Of a stretch of DNA of 64,000 nucleotides, positions 8,301-16,573 are shown piece by piece. A program made the position numbers and the translations under genes. The stretch is taken from the NCBI RefSeq assembly GCF_001854405.1, contig NZ_CP017718.1:1860001-1924000 (forward strand), given 5' to 3'. Every line of letters starts with the position of its first letter. The first letter of the stretch is position 1. The notes beneath the pieces were generated by a model that searched no databases, was not told where the DNA came from, and worked only from the letters and a program-made list of their open reading frames with translations. The stretch is from Hyphomonas sp. Mor2. Its GTDB lineage: Bacteria; Pseudomonadota; Alphaproteobacteria; Caulobacterales; Hyphomonadaceae.

Positions 8301-9332
8301 ATGGCAGACACCCCACGGCTGGAACTGACCGGCGCCGCAGGATCACCCTATACTCGCAAGATGCTGGGCGTGCTGCGCTATAGACGCCTGCGCTATTCGG
8401 TCTATTGGGGCAATGGCAACATCCCGGCCGGTTATCCGGAACCGAAGGTGAGATTGCTGCCCACCTTCTTCTTCCCGGACGGCGATGACGGTGCCCTGGT
8501 ACCGGTCACCGATTCCACCCCGATCATCCGGCGACTGGAGAAAGACTATACAGGTCGGTCGGTCATCCCGGCAGATCCCGTCCTGCGCTTCCTCAATGAC
8601 CTGATCGAGGATTATGCCGATGAATGGCTGACCAAGGCCATGTTCCATTTTCGCTGGGCGCATGAAGCCGACTGGAAGAATGCCGCGCCCTTGCTGGTCT
8701 TCTGGGGCATGAACACCGCCCCGAAAGAAATGGCGGACGAGTTCGCAGCGAACTTTGCCAAGCGACAGATCGACCGCCTCTATGTGGTCGGCTCAAACGA
8801 GGTCACCGCAGAAACAATCGAGAGCTCCTACAAGCGTTTGCTGACCTGCCTCGACGCGCTGATCTCGAGGAGGGGCTTTGTGCTTGGGGCCCGCCCCTCC
8901 TCAGCTGACTTCGCCTTGTTCGGCCAGCTGACCCAGCTGACCGTCGTGGAGCCAACCTCCGCTGCCATCACCCGCGACGTGTCCCAGCGGGTCAGGGCCT
9001 GGGTCGATCTGATGGAAGACCTGTCCGGTCTGACACCGACCGAAGAGGACTGGTTCACCGCGGAAGACGCCCGCGAAGCGCTCGCCCCGCTGCTGGCCGA
9101 GATTGGCCGCACCTACGCCCCGGCTATGGTTGCGAACGCAGCGGCGGTGATGGCTGGTGACAGCACGTTCGACACCGAGATTGATGGCCGCCCCTGGACC
9201 CAGCCCGTGTTCAAGTACCAGGCAAAATGCCTGCACTGGCTGCGCGAAGATTTCACGGCCATGTCGGACAATGAGCGCGGCGCCGTGGCGGCGCTGCTCG
9301 ACGGCACCGGCTGCGAACAGCTATTCTCGTAA
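8301..9332 (+). CDS. Glutathione S-transferase-like protein
   Basis: A 343-residue soluble protein. Residues 1-85 form a thioredoxin-fold GST N-terminal domain (G-S-P-Y-T-R-K near residue 14, then the L-P-T-F-F and D-S-T-P-I-I-R-R-L region that contacts glutathione in GSTs). The rest is an all-helical C-terminal domain, longer than in classical GSTs (about 210 residues in total). ATG 8301 follows AGGAGG. It heads a probable operon with the sulfatase (9-bp gap) and a TetR regulator, under the operator-like element at 8255-8274. GST-fold proteins in such clusters often take part in xenobiotic or aromatic breakdown; the reaction here is unknown. Confidence 0.8.
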   Translation: MADTPRLELTGAAGSPYTRKMLGVLRYRRLRYSVYWGNGNIPAGYPEPKVRLLPTFFFPDGDDGALVPVTDSTPIIRRLEKDYTGRSVIPADPVLRFLNDLIEDYADEWLTKAMFHFRWAHEADWKNAAPLLVFWGMNTAPKEMADEFAANFAKRQIDRLYVVGSNEVTAETIESSYKRLLTCLDALISRRGFVLGARPSSADFALFGQLTQLTVVEPTSAAITRDVSQRVRAWVDLMEDLSGLTPTEEDWFTAEDAREALAPLLAEIGRTYAPAMVANAAAVMAGDSTFDTEIDGRPWTQPVFKYQAKCLHWLREDFTAMSDNERGAVAALLDGTGCEQLFS

Positions 9333-9341
9333 AGGGCAGAG

Positions 9342-11018
9342 ATGATGTGGAAGAAACTTATCCTCGGCGCCGTGGTGATCGTCCTCGCAGCGGGGATTCT
9401 CGCCTGGTTCAATCGCACCAGCTTGTTGTCCGAGCTGGCCCTGAACCGTGCCAAGGCCAATCGCATGGACGTCACGCCGCACCAGCCGGTCGTCTGGCAA
9501 CAAGGGCCCGCAGAAGCCAGTGTGCCGGCCTCGGAGAGACCGCCCAATATCGTGTTCATTCTGCTCGACGATCTTGGCTATAATGACATCACGACATTTG
9601 GCGGCGGAGTCGCTGACGGTCTTGTGCCCACACCGAACATCGATCGGCTCGCCGCTGAGGGCGCGGTCTATACGCAAGCCTATTCCGGCACCGGCACATG
9701 CGCGCCCTCGCGCGCCATGTTGCTGACGGGACGCTACCCTACCCGCACCGGGTTCGAGTTCACCCCCACCCCGGACGGCATGAGCCGCGTGATCTCGACC
9801 ATCGCCAACGCCGCGGATCGAGGCGCCCTGCCGGACATCTCACCCAATCGCAGCGAGCGCGAAGGCGCCGCCCGCTTTGAAGATCAGGGCCTGCCAGGAT
9901 CCGAGATCACGATCGCAGAGCTGTTGCAGGCGGAGGACTATCACACCGTCCATATCGGCAAGTGGCATCTCGGCCGCCGCGCTGACTTCTTGCCCAATGC
10001 GCAAGGCTTCGATGAAAGCCTGTTGATGGAGAGCGGCCTCTACCTCGCTGAAGACGATCCGAACGTCGTCAATGCCAAGCTCGGCGCTGACCCGATCGAC
10101 AAGTTCCTGTGGGCGGCCTTGAGTTACGCTGCCTCGTTCAATGGCGGCGAAGCATTTGAGCCAGGCGGTTACCTGACCGATTGGTGGACGCAAGAGAGCC
10201 TCAAAGTAATCGAGGCCAACAAGAACCGGCCGTTCTTTCTGTATCTGGCGCATTGGGGGCCGCACACGCCCTTGCAGGCGACGCGCGAGGATTTCGAGGC
10301 CGTCGGCGAGATCGAGCCGCATCGCTTGCGCGTCTATGCCGCCATGATCCGCGCGCTGGATCGCAGCGTGGGCGAGGTTCTGGACAAGCTCGAGGCTGAA
10401 GGTCTTGCTGACAATACAATTGTGGTCCTGAGCAGCGACAATGGCGGTGCCGGTTACATCGCCCTGCCGGAGGTGAATGCCCCTTTCCGCGGATGGAAGA
10501 TCACACTGTTCGAAGGCGGCATTCGCGTTCCGCTCTTCATCAAGTGGCCGGACAGGATTACCGCCGGGACCGAGATCAAAACGCCGGTCGCGCATATCGA
10601 TCTGCTGCCCACGCTGGCCGCCGCCGCGGGCGCGCCGCTGCCGAGCGATCGCATCATCGACGGTCAGAACATCCTGCCAGAAGCGACTGGCGAAGGCCGC
10701 ATCCAGCGTCCGGATGACGCGATCTTCTGGTCATCAGGGGCCTATCGCGTGGTGCGTGCCGGCGACTGGAAGCTGCAGATTGATGGACGGCAAAACAAGA
10801 CATGGCTGTTCAATCTGGCCGACGATCCAACCGAACAGAGTAATCTGGCATCGACAGATCCTGCCCGGGTCGAGGCTTTGACGGCCTTGATCGAGGCGCA
10901 CTATGCCGATGCGGTAGAGCCGCTGTACGCGCACAAGATTGAGAGCCCGATCCCGATCGACATCATTCCGAACACGCCCGCTCAGGCGAGCGATGAATAC
11001 ATTATCTGGGACAATTGA
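9342..11018 (+). CDS. Type I sulfatase (arylsulfatase family), membrane-anchored or exported
   Basis: A 558-residue alkaline-phosphatase-superfamily sulfatase. An N-terminal hydrophobic helix (about residues 4-24) acts as signal or anchor. The metal site begins with L-L-D-D-L-G, and the sulfatase signature C120-A-P-S-R followed by L-L-T-G-R contains the cysteine that becomes formylglycine, so a maturase must be encoded elsewhere. H-I-G-K-W-H-L-G and S-S-D-N-G-G supply further active-site residues. It should hydrolyse sulfate esters in the periplasm. It starts 9 bp after the GST-like gene, and two sulfotransferases occur elsewhere in the window. The substrate (glycan, steroid or aryl sulfate) cannot be told. 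Confidence 0.92.
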   Translation: MMWKKLILGAVVIVLAAGILAWFNRTSLLSELALNRAKANRMDVTPHQPVVWQQGPAEASVPASERPPNIVFILLDDLGYNDITTFGGGVADGLVPTPNIDRLAAEGAVYTQAYSGTGTCAPSRAMLLTGRYPTRTGFEFTPTPDGMSRVISTIANAADRGALPDISPNRSEREGAARFEDQGLPGSEITIAELLQAEDYHTVHIGKWHLGRRADFLPNAQGFDESLLMESGLYLAEDDPNVVNAKLGADPIDKFLWAALSYAASFNGGEAFEPGGYLTDWWTQESLKVIEANKNRPFFLYLAHWGPHTPLQATREDFEAVGEIEPHRLRVYAAMIRALDRSVGEVLDKLEAEGLADNTIVVLSSDNGGAGYIALPEVNAPFRGWKITLFEGGIRVPLFIKWPDRITAGTEIKTPVAHIDLLPTLAAAAGAPLPSDRIIDGQNILPEATGEGRIQRPDDAIFWSSGAYRVVRAGDWKLQIDGRQNKTWLFNLADDPTEQSNLASTDPARVEALTALIEAHYADAVEPLYAHKIESPIPIDIIPNTPAQASDEYIIWDN

Positions 11019-11099
11019 GATGCGACACTCGTCATTGTTTTCTTCCCGACGATCCGCGTTATTCAGACATCGCGCCAACCAGACATCTTGGGGACGAAA

Positions 11100-11726
11100 T
11101 TGAGCACCTCCACCAAAAAGAAAAACCCGTGGCCCGCCCTCGAAGCCGGCACAGAAGATGGCCGCAGGCAGCGCAGCGATCGCAGCCGCCGTCGTATCAT
11201 TGAAGCCCTGTTCGATCTCATATCCGAAGGGGACATGTCGCCCAGCGCCGTCAGCGTCGCAGAGCGCGCCAATGTCGGCCTTCGCACCGTGTTTCGACAC
11301 TTTGAGGACATGGACAGCATCTATGATGAGATGACGGCGGAACTGACGGACGTGGTGATGCCCAAGGTCATGGCGCCGTTCGAAGCCACAACCTGGCAGG
11401 CCCGCGTGATGGAATGCGTTGATCGCCGCGCGGAGATCTATGAACTGGTCTTCCCGATGCGCATCTGCATGTCGCTCAGACGCTTTCAGTCCAAGTTCCT
11501 GGAGGAGCAGTATGAGCGTGATACGAAACTCGCACGCTCCCTGCTGAAATCCATCCTGCCGAAAGCCGTCCTCTCGGACCGGGAGCTGTTCGGCGCGATT
11601 GAAACAGTCCTCGATTTTTCGACCTGGCGACAATTGCGACAGGATCAGAACCGATCGGTCGAGAGCGCAAAGGCCTCGCTTCGCCTGATGCTCAAGGGCC
11701 TGATCGCGAATGTAGACGCCGACTGA
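11100..11726 (+). CDS. TetR-family transcriptional regulator
   Basis: A protein of about 208 residues with a TetR N-terminal HTH: R-S-R-R-R-I-I-E-A-L-F, then S-A-V-S-V-A-E-R-A-N-V as the HTH and T-V-F-R-H-F as the end of the recognition region. The C-terminal domain is helical with no recognised ligand signature. There is no ATG in a useful place; TTG 11100 sits about 8 nt after GGGGAC and is preferred over TTG 11088. It lies 81 bp after the sulfatase and 9 bp before the next gene, probably in the same operon as the GST gene. That makes it the best local candidate to bind the matching elements at 8255 and 15306. Confidence 0.88.
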   Translation: MSTSTKKKNPWPALEAGTEDGRRQRSDRSRRRIIEALFDLISEGDMSPSAVSVAERANVGLRTVFRHFEDMDSIYDEMTAELTDVVMPKVMAPFEATTWQARVMECVDRRAEIYELVFPMRICMSLRRFQSKFLEEQYERDTKLARSLLKSILPKAVLSDRELFGAIETVLDFSTWRQLRQDQNRSVESAKASLRLMLKGLIANVDAD

Positions 11727-11735
11727 GACACGCCG

Positions 11736-12365
11736 ATGATCACGTTGTTCAGATTAAAACTCGCCTGGACCCTCCTCCTCGCCATTTTCTTTATCTGGTT
11801 TTGCGCCTGGTATGGCGGCGCCGGAAAGCCTATCTCGCTAGAAGAAGGTCAACGCCTTCTGGAGCGGCTTCAACACACCCACGGCGACGACGATGCGGGC
11901 CAGCGCGGTTTTCTTACCAACGTGGCAGAGATGATCCCGCGCGATGATGGCCGCGAGTTCTATGCCGTCAATCTGGAAAACCTTAAAGACGGACCGGAAG
12001 CGGAACGCGCAGACCGCGCTTATGCCGCGATTGTCATGCCGCTCCTGTTCAAGCGCGCCAGTCATCCGGTCATTGTCTCGGAGCGGGTCGGGCTAATGCT
12101 GGGCGAATACGGCAATGAGGTCGATCGGGTTGCGGTCGTGCGCTACCGCTCCCTGCGGGATATGATCGACATGGCGGCGGAGCCTGCGATGGACGAGGGC
12201 GAGGTCTACAAGTTCGCAGCGCTCGACCACACGGAAGTGTTCATCACACGTCCCTTCATCACCTTCATGCACATTCGGATCACGCTGGCGTTGATCCTGA
12301 TCCTCATCGGGTGGCTGGGCCTGCGCGGCATGGACTGGTTCAGCCGGCGGGCGCGCCAGGCCTGA
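11736..12365 (+). CDS. Hypothetical membrane protein with two transmembrane helices
   Basis: A 209-residue protein I do not recognise. It has one helix at residues 8-27 (ending W-F-C-A-W-Y-G-G), a soluble middle of about 150 residues and a second helix near 178-197, ending in a basic tail. The middle probably faces the periplasm. It starts 9 bp after the TetR gene, so it is likely to be cotranscribed and coregulated with it. It ends 3 bp before the convergent metallo-hydrolase gene. Confidence 0.75.
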   Translation: MITLFRLKLAWTLLLAIFFIWFCAWYGGAGKPISLEEGQRLLERLQHTHGDDDAGQRGFLTNVAEMIPRDDGREFYAVNLENLKDGPEAERADRAYAAIVMPLLFKRASHPVIVSERVGLMLGEYGNEVDRVAVVRYRSLRDMIDMAAEPAMDEGEVYKFAALDHTEVFITRPFITFMHIRITLALILILIGWLGLRGMDWFSRRARQA

Positions 12366-12368
12366 CGC

Positions 12369-13451
12369 CTAGGGCCCCGACTTGATGATCTTGTCATTGC
12401 CCGCGGGCAAGGTGAAAATCACGCCATCTTCACCGACCGTGATATCGCCATCAAAGATCGATTTCGAGTCGCCGATGAAGACCGATTCCAGCAGCTTCAC
12501 CGGCAGTTGCGGCACGATGTGGTAATAGACCAAATGGTCCACGCCTGCCTCTTGCGCCGCGCGGGCCGCTTCTTCCGGGTCGGTGTGATAATCGAGAATG
12601 TCCTCGAAAATGGTCGCCTGATTGTCCAGGCCGCGTTCGCCCAGGACGCCGCCAATCGTCTCGACCATGTCCTTGTTCAAGGCCTCGTGCAGCATCAGAT
12701 CGACGCCTTCGGAGGCCGCGACAAAGCGCGGCTGATAGACCGTGTCTCCGCTGATCGAGATGGACCGGTCCTTGTAATCGATCCGGTACCCGAAGGCGGG
12801 CTCGATCGGCGCATGATCGACGCGAATCGCGGTGATCTTCAGATCGCCTTCCTCGAGTACGACCAATTGGCCGCCCGGGCCTGCGGGAATGATGATCTCG
12901 TCTGGCGCGCCGCCGAAGCCGCCCGGATTGGCGACGTCCGTGCCGTGATGCGCGATGCGATAGGTGCTGTCCAATTGATAGGCCGCGTTGAACCCGTTCA
13001 CCACACTCGCCGTCCCAACCGGTCCTCGCACAGGCGTCGGCTCGGACCGACTTCCGCCGATCCAGGAGAGGACGAGAAGTTCGCCCAATCCATCAAAATG
13101 GTCTGAGTGCAGATGGGTCAGATAGACGCTGTCCAGACGGATAAGCGGAAAGCCCATACTGCCAAGATTGCGCGTCCCGCCTGAGCCGACATCGAAGACA
13201 AAGGCCCGATCGCCCGCCAGGACTCCCAGGCATGGACCGGCCCGACTTGCATCGGGCATGGGCGAGCCTGTCCCGCAAAGATAGACGTGCAAGCCGTCGG
13301 GAAGGTCCGCGCTCGGATCCACGCCAGCATTTCGCTCTACCGCGCTTATGAAGGCGCGCTCCGCAATCTGCCCCTTGAACAGATTGAATCCGAAAAAGGC
13401 GACCAAAGCGAGCGCGACCAGGCCGATCAGAATTCGCTTGAGCCAGATCAT
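12369..13451 (-). CDS. MBL-fold metallo-hydrolase with N-terminal membrane anchor
   Basis: A 360-residue protein with a hydrophobic N-terminal helix (about residues 6-24), then a metallo-beta-lactamase fold. The zinc motif H-L-H-S-D-H-F-D-G (HxHxDH) lies near residue 107; further ligands are likely in I-S-G-D-T-V and the C-terminal Y-H-I-V region. The closest-looking groups are RNase Z/arylsulfatase-like MBL proteins that are exported. ATG 13451 follows AAGGAG; its ATGA overlaps the stop of the DUF1330 gene, so the two are translationally coupled. It is the last gene of the three-gene minus operon starting at 15225. The substrate is unknown. Confidence 0.87.
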   Translation of the reverse strand: MIWLKRILIGLVALALVAFFGFNLFKGQIAERAFISAVERNAGVDPSADLPDGLHVYLCGTGSPMPDASRAGPCLGVLAGDRAFVFDVGSGGTRNLGSMGFPLIRLDSVYLTHLHSDHFDGLGELLVLSWIGGSRSEPTPVRGPVGTASVVNGFNAAYQLDSTYRIAHHGTDVANPGGFGGAPDEIIIPAGPGGQLVVLEEGDLKITAIRVDHAPIEPAFGYRIDYKDRSISISGDTVYQPRFVAASEGVDLMLHEALNKDMVETIGGVLGERGLDNQATIFEDILDYHTDPEEAARAAQEAGVDHLVYYHIVPQLPVKLLESVFIGDSKSIFDGDITVGEDGVIFTLPAGNDKIIKSGP

Positions 13452-13912
13452 CCGTTCATCTCCTTCAGGAACATCTCGATCCACGGCAAACCATGCGCGG
13501 CTTTTGGCATCACCGTTTCAATATTGAGCTGTCCGGCCAGTCCGGCAGCACGGTGCACGCTAGCTTCCTGCCATGCCTCCGACATGGACATGCGCAACAG
13601 CGATCCACGGTCCGGATAGGCCGCGATGGCGACTTCGTCCCATAATTCTTCGACCTGTCCGAGCGACAGGAATGTGACGTCAGAAATGTAGAACAGGCGC
13701 CCACCAAATTCGGGCAGAATCCCCGCGACGGCCGCGCCATAAAGCCCATAGGCCTGGCGCCCCGTCAGATCGGTTTCACGACCGTCTTCATACGCCGCCT
13801 TGTCCTTGAACTTGAGGAGATTGATCATGAAGATCGGCCCCTCGGGTCCGGGCTCTGTCATCGCCTGGATCTGCTCAGGCTGCGTCGGCCTGACCTCATT
13901 GATGACTTTCAT
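13448..13912 (-). CDS. DUF1330-like ferredoxin-fold protein
   Basis: A 154-residue protein with the pattern of DUF1330/dimeric alpha-beta-barrel proteins: G-P-I-F-M-I-N-L-L-K-F near residue 25, a G-x-Y-G-A-A-V segment, and a C-terminal R-M-S-M-S-E-A-W-Q-E region. These small proteins often act as monooxygenase- or isomerase-like units, but the function here is not known. ATG 13912 follows GGGAGGAG. It starts 2 bp after the upstream DsbA-like gene and overlaps the downstream hydrolase by ATGA, so it is firmly inside an operon. Confidence 0.8.
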   Translation of the reverse strand: MKVINEVRPTQPEQIQAMTEPGPEGPIFMINLLKFKDKAAYEDGRETDLTGRQAYGLYGAAVAGILPEFGGRLFYISDVTFLSLGQVEELWDEVAIAAYPDRGSLLRMSMSEAWQEASVHRAAGLAGQLNIETVMPKAAHGLPWIEMFLKEMNG

Positions 13913-13914
13913 AT

Positions 13915-15225
13915 TCAAACTCCTCCCAATTCTGATTCTTGCGCCACCTGCGCCTTCAAGGCCTGTTCCACGACCCACAACCGATCCTGCCCCCAGGCCG
14001 CGACATTGCCCACACGAAAGCTCGGGACGCCCCAGATGTCGTAGCTGAGCATCTCTTCCTGGTTGGTGTGCTCGTCGGCGCGCCAATGATCTCCGCCCAG
14101 CAGCGGCTTCAATTCCTGCCAGGACAGACCGGCCCGTTCGGTGATGGTCCTGAGCCCGGCATCGCTCCCCGCGTCCAGCCCGTCCGCCCAGACGCCGGAC
14201 AGGAATGATCGGGCAAATTCAAAGCCTCTTCCGAGTTCAATTGCGCGGTGCAAGAGGGCGTAGCCGCGTTCAACCGGCTTGCCCACAGGATCGAAAACAT
14301 TGCCGAAGGAAACCCCGAGCCGGTCCGCTTCGCGCACCACATCATGCATTATGTAGAAGCCCTTGGTCCGTCGGATTTCCATGCCGCGCATGACCATGGG
14401 CAAGACGTAGCGCAGCTTCAGCTCGGCCCCATACGCATCGGCGAGCGCCTTGATGCGGTCCGCGACAATGCCGGTATAAGGGCTGCGGAATGACAGGTAC
14501 CAATGCAGCTCTGGTTTCTGTGACGAGGGCGCGATGGCTGGCCCTTCCGGCACGATTGGGGGCGCAAATATCGGTGCGTCCGTGTCTGATGAGGCCGCGC
14601 CCAGGTCACGCAGTCGCGCTTCCAGATAGTGCAGGCGGTCCACGCCCCAGTACCATTCCCCGCCATAATGCAAGGTCGCGCCGAGATAATGCCCCATCTT
14701 GTCCCGTCGCTCTGTGTGGGTAGCCATCATCTGCTCGACCCCTGCATCCAGCGCGACACCCGCAGACGGCTCCTGCCCCGACCAGAACCGCTCTCCGATC
14801 CGGGCAGCGTCGGCCAGAAACGTGTCGGTCTTGATCGCGGTCGCAAACGCCATGTTCGCGGCGTTCAGATGTTCCGCTGAAGGCTGTGCGCCGGGATCCG
14901 TGAACGCCAATCCCGCGCGCGCCGCGAGCCGGGCAGCGTCCAGGCGGGCATAGGCCTGCAAGCGTTGGCGTTCGGGGGCCGCCCAGTCCGGCGGGGGCGC
15001 GACCAGGTGGACCTTGAGCTGGATATCATACCGCTGACAGAATTCCGGCAGGACCTGCGCCATCAGGTGCGAGTAAGGATCGCTTGCCTCGTGGAAATAC
15101 TCGACCACATGCGGAGCCTTGGCCGCGTGTCTTTGCCGCTCGAGCTTGTGGCGGATCTTGTCCCGCCGCTTCAAACTGAACAGGCGTTTCGTCACCTGGT
15201 TCTGAACGCGCGCCTTAAGCCCCAT
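13915..15225 (-). CDS. Tandem DsbA/HCCA-isomerase-like thioredoxin-fold protein
   Basis: A 436-residue protein made of two thioredoxin-fold domains with helical inserts. The first begins near residue 40 (E-Y-F-H-E-A-S-D-P-Y-S), the second near residue 240 (W-Y-L-S-F-R-S-P-Y-T). In both, the position of the DsbA C-x-x-C is occupied by S/D-P-Y, as in 2-hydroxychromene-2-carboxylate isomerases, which are kappa-class GST relatives. It is therefore more likely a glutathione-dependent isomerase or transferase than a disulfide oxidase. No signal peptide is seen; the N-terminus is strongly basic. ATG 15225 follows GGAGGA; a TTG at 15243 is rejected. First gene of the minus operon, with the operator-like element about 80 bp upstream. 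Confidence 0.82.
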   Translation of the reverse strand: MGLKARVQNQVTKRLFSLKRRDKIRHKLERQRHAAKAPHVVEYFHEASDPYSHLMAQVLPEFCQRYDIQLKVHLVAPPPDWAAPERQRLQAYARLDAARLAARAGLAFTDPGAQPSAEHLNAANMAFATAIKTDTFLADAARIGERFWSGQEPSAGVALDAGVEQMMATHTERRDKMGHYLGATLHYGGEWYWGVDRLHYLEARLRDLGAASSDTDAPIFAPPIVPEGPAIAPSSQKPELHWYLSFRSPYTGIVADRIKALADAYGAELKLRYVLPMVMRGMEIRRTKGFYIMHDVVREADRLGVSFGNVFDPVGKPVERGYALLHRAIELGRGFEFARSFLSGVWADGLDAGSDAGLRTITERAGLSWQELKPLLGGDHWRADEHTNQEEMLSYDIWGVPSFRVGNVAAWGQDRLWVVEQALKAQVAQESELGGV

Positions 15226-15302
15226 AGAGTCGATCCTCCGCAAGCTGAAATCGAGCGCCGTGGGTCGCTGCGGTCCTCAACCAATCTTCCTGCTCCCCCA
15301 TT

Positions 15303-15334
15303 TAATGACATTTCACATGCCATTACAATAGAGA
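15303..15334 (-). promoter_or_regulatory. Promoter with the second copy of the operator-like element
   Basis: On the plus strand the element reads TGACATT-TCACA-TGCCATTA (15306-15325). With flanks it is a near-perfect palindrome, TAATGACA (15303-15310) against TGCCATTA (15318-15325), with one mismatch. Read on the minus strand it lies between a -35-like TTGTAA and a -10-like TTAAAT spaced by 17 bp, so a repressor bound here would block transcription of the operon starting at 15225. It matches the element at 8255 outside the 5-base centre. Confidence 0.6.
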
Positions 15335-15423
15335 ATGCCGAGCGAAGGCAGCACAACCACCCAAACAAAACCAAAGCGCCCAAAAGAAGCCGTCAACGCC
15401 AGCCCCTTTGAGTCATCCGTACG

Positions 15424-16554
15424 TCAGGTTGAACACGCCCCGTCCATTTCAGCGATCCATTGGCGAATGAGCGCGACGCCTTCGGCGTGGGACAGGGCGC
15501 GGCCCAATTCCGGCATCATGGCCCCGGGTTTGGTTGTTTCGAGGCGATAGACCAGGATCGACTCCTCCGGCGCCCCGGGCACGATGCTGAACGCGCGTCC
15601 CCCTGTCCCGGACCCGGCCGCGATTGGCAGCTTGCAGATCCCGAGGGCCGGGCCGATCTCAGCATCCATGGTCAGATCGAGACCGGACGTGTCCGCCGGA
15701 CCGACCGGATTGTGGCAGTGCGAACAATTGATATCGAGATAGGCCCGCGCCCGCGCCGAAATCGGCTGTTCACCGTCCAGCCAATCAGCGTTTGCGGGCA
15801 AATCTGCTCCTCGATCCGTCAGGTCAAGAATGCCGAGATCGGCAAGATGCGTGAGTTGGTTTACCTCGGATCCATCGTGTGTGTACGCCTTGTTCAGATG
15901 CCGCGCCCGCATGCCAAGCGGTTGAATTTCGCGGCTGGTATTGTTTGGGGCGTGGCACCCGGTGCATTGATTGATGTCGGGAACGATATAGGCGAACTCG
16001 GTCTTCTGTGAGTCGTCTCTCAAAAGGCTTAGCGGCTGCACATCGCCGATCCGGGTCAGCACCGCATCCGTTTGCTCGGCATTCCAGACATAGGAAACCG
16101 GCTCCCAGCCCTGCGCCCGGCGGACGAGCAAGCGGGTTTCGATCAGTCGAACCCCGTCCAGATCCTCAAGCACCGGGTTAAGGCGTCCAAGCGGGTCTTC
16201 GGTTTGCAGCACCGTATCCTCCGCATCGGCAGCCTTTGGATAGTAAAATGTCTTGCTGATCACCGTACCGATCGGAAGATCCGGAACGCCGCCCACATTC
16301 ACAGGCGCTGCCCCTGCCCCCTCCGGAACCCAGATCGTGCGGAGCTTGTGGGCATAGTCGGTGAACAGGGGCGAGTTCAGATCATATGGCACGACCCCCT
16401 CGGCAAGCTCCAGCGCACCGCTGGAGACGTCGAACAGCCCCCAATCACTGAGCCGTTGCGGATCCTGCTCCAGATGACTGACCACGCCGTTCGAGCCCGG
16501 CGAACAGGCGGCCAGGAATGCCAGGCTGGCCAGCACAGCGACGAAGCGCATCAT
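15424..16554 (-). CDS. Diheme c-type cytochrome lipoprotein (SO_2930/HNE_0200 family)
   Basis: A 376-residue lipoprotein (lipobox L-A-A-C) with two c-type heme sites, C-T-G-C-H in the middle and C-S-H-C-H nearer the C-terminus. Family features include W-G-L-F and Y-D-L-N-S-P-L-F-T-D-Y near the N-terminus. As I recall, this matches the family described around Hyphomonas neptunium HNE_0200, whose members regularly pair with a parallel beta-helix protein; that partner is the gene just upstream (19-bp gap). ATG 16554 follows GGGAGCG. It is presumably exported and membrane-tethered, with electron-transfer potential; no partner or substrate is established. Confidence 0.88.
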   Translation of the reverse strand: MMRFVAVLASLAFLAACSPGSNGVVSHLEQDPQRLSDWGLFDVSSGALELAEGVVPYDLNSPLFTDYAHKLRTIWVPEGAGAAPVNVGGVPDLPIGTVISKTFYYPKAADAEDTVLQTEDPLGRLNPVLEDLDGVRLIETRLLVRRAQGWEPVSYVWNAEQTDAVLTRIGDVQPLSLLRDDSQKTEFAYIVPDINQCTGCHAPNNTSREIQPLGMRARHLNKAYTHDGSEVNQLTHLADLGILDLTDRGADLPANADWLDGEQPISARARAYLDINCSHCHNPVGPADTSGLDLTMDAEIGPALGICKLPIAAGSGTGGRAFSIVPGAPEESILVYRLETTKPGAMMPELGRALSHAEGVALIRQWIAEMDGACST

Positions 16555-16573
16555 CGGTTCGCTCCCATTCGTA

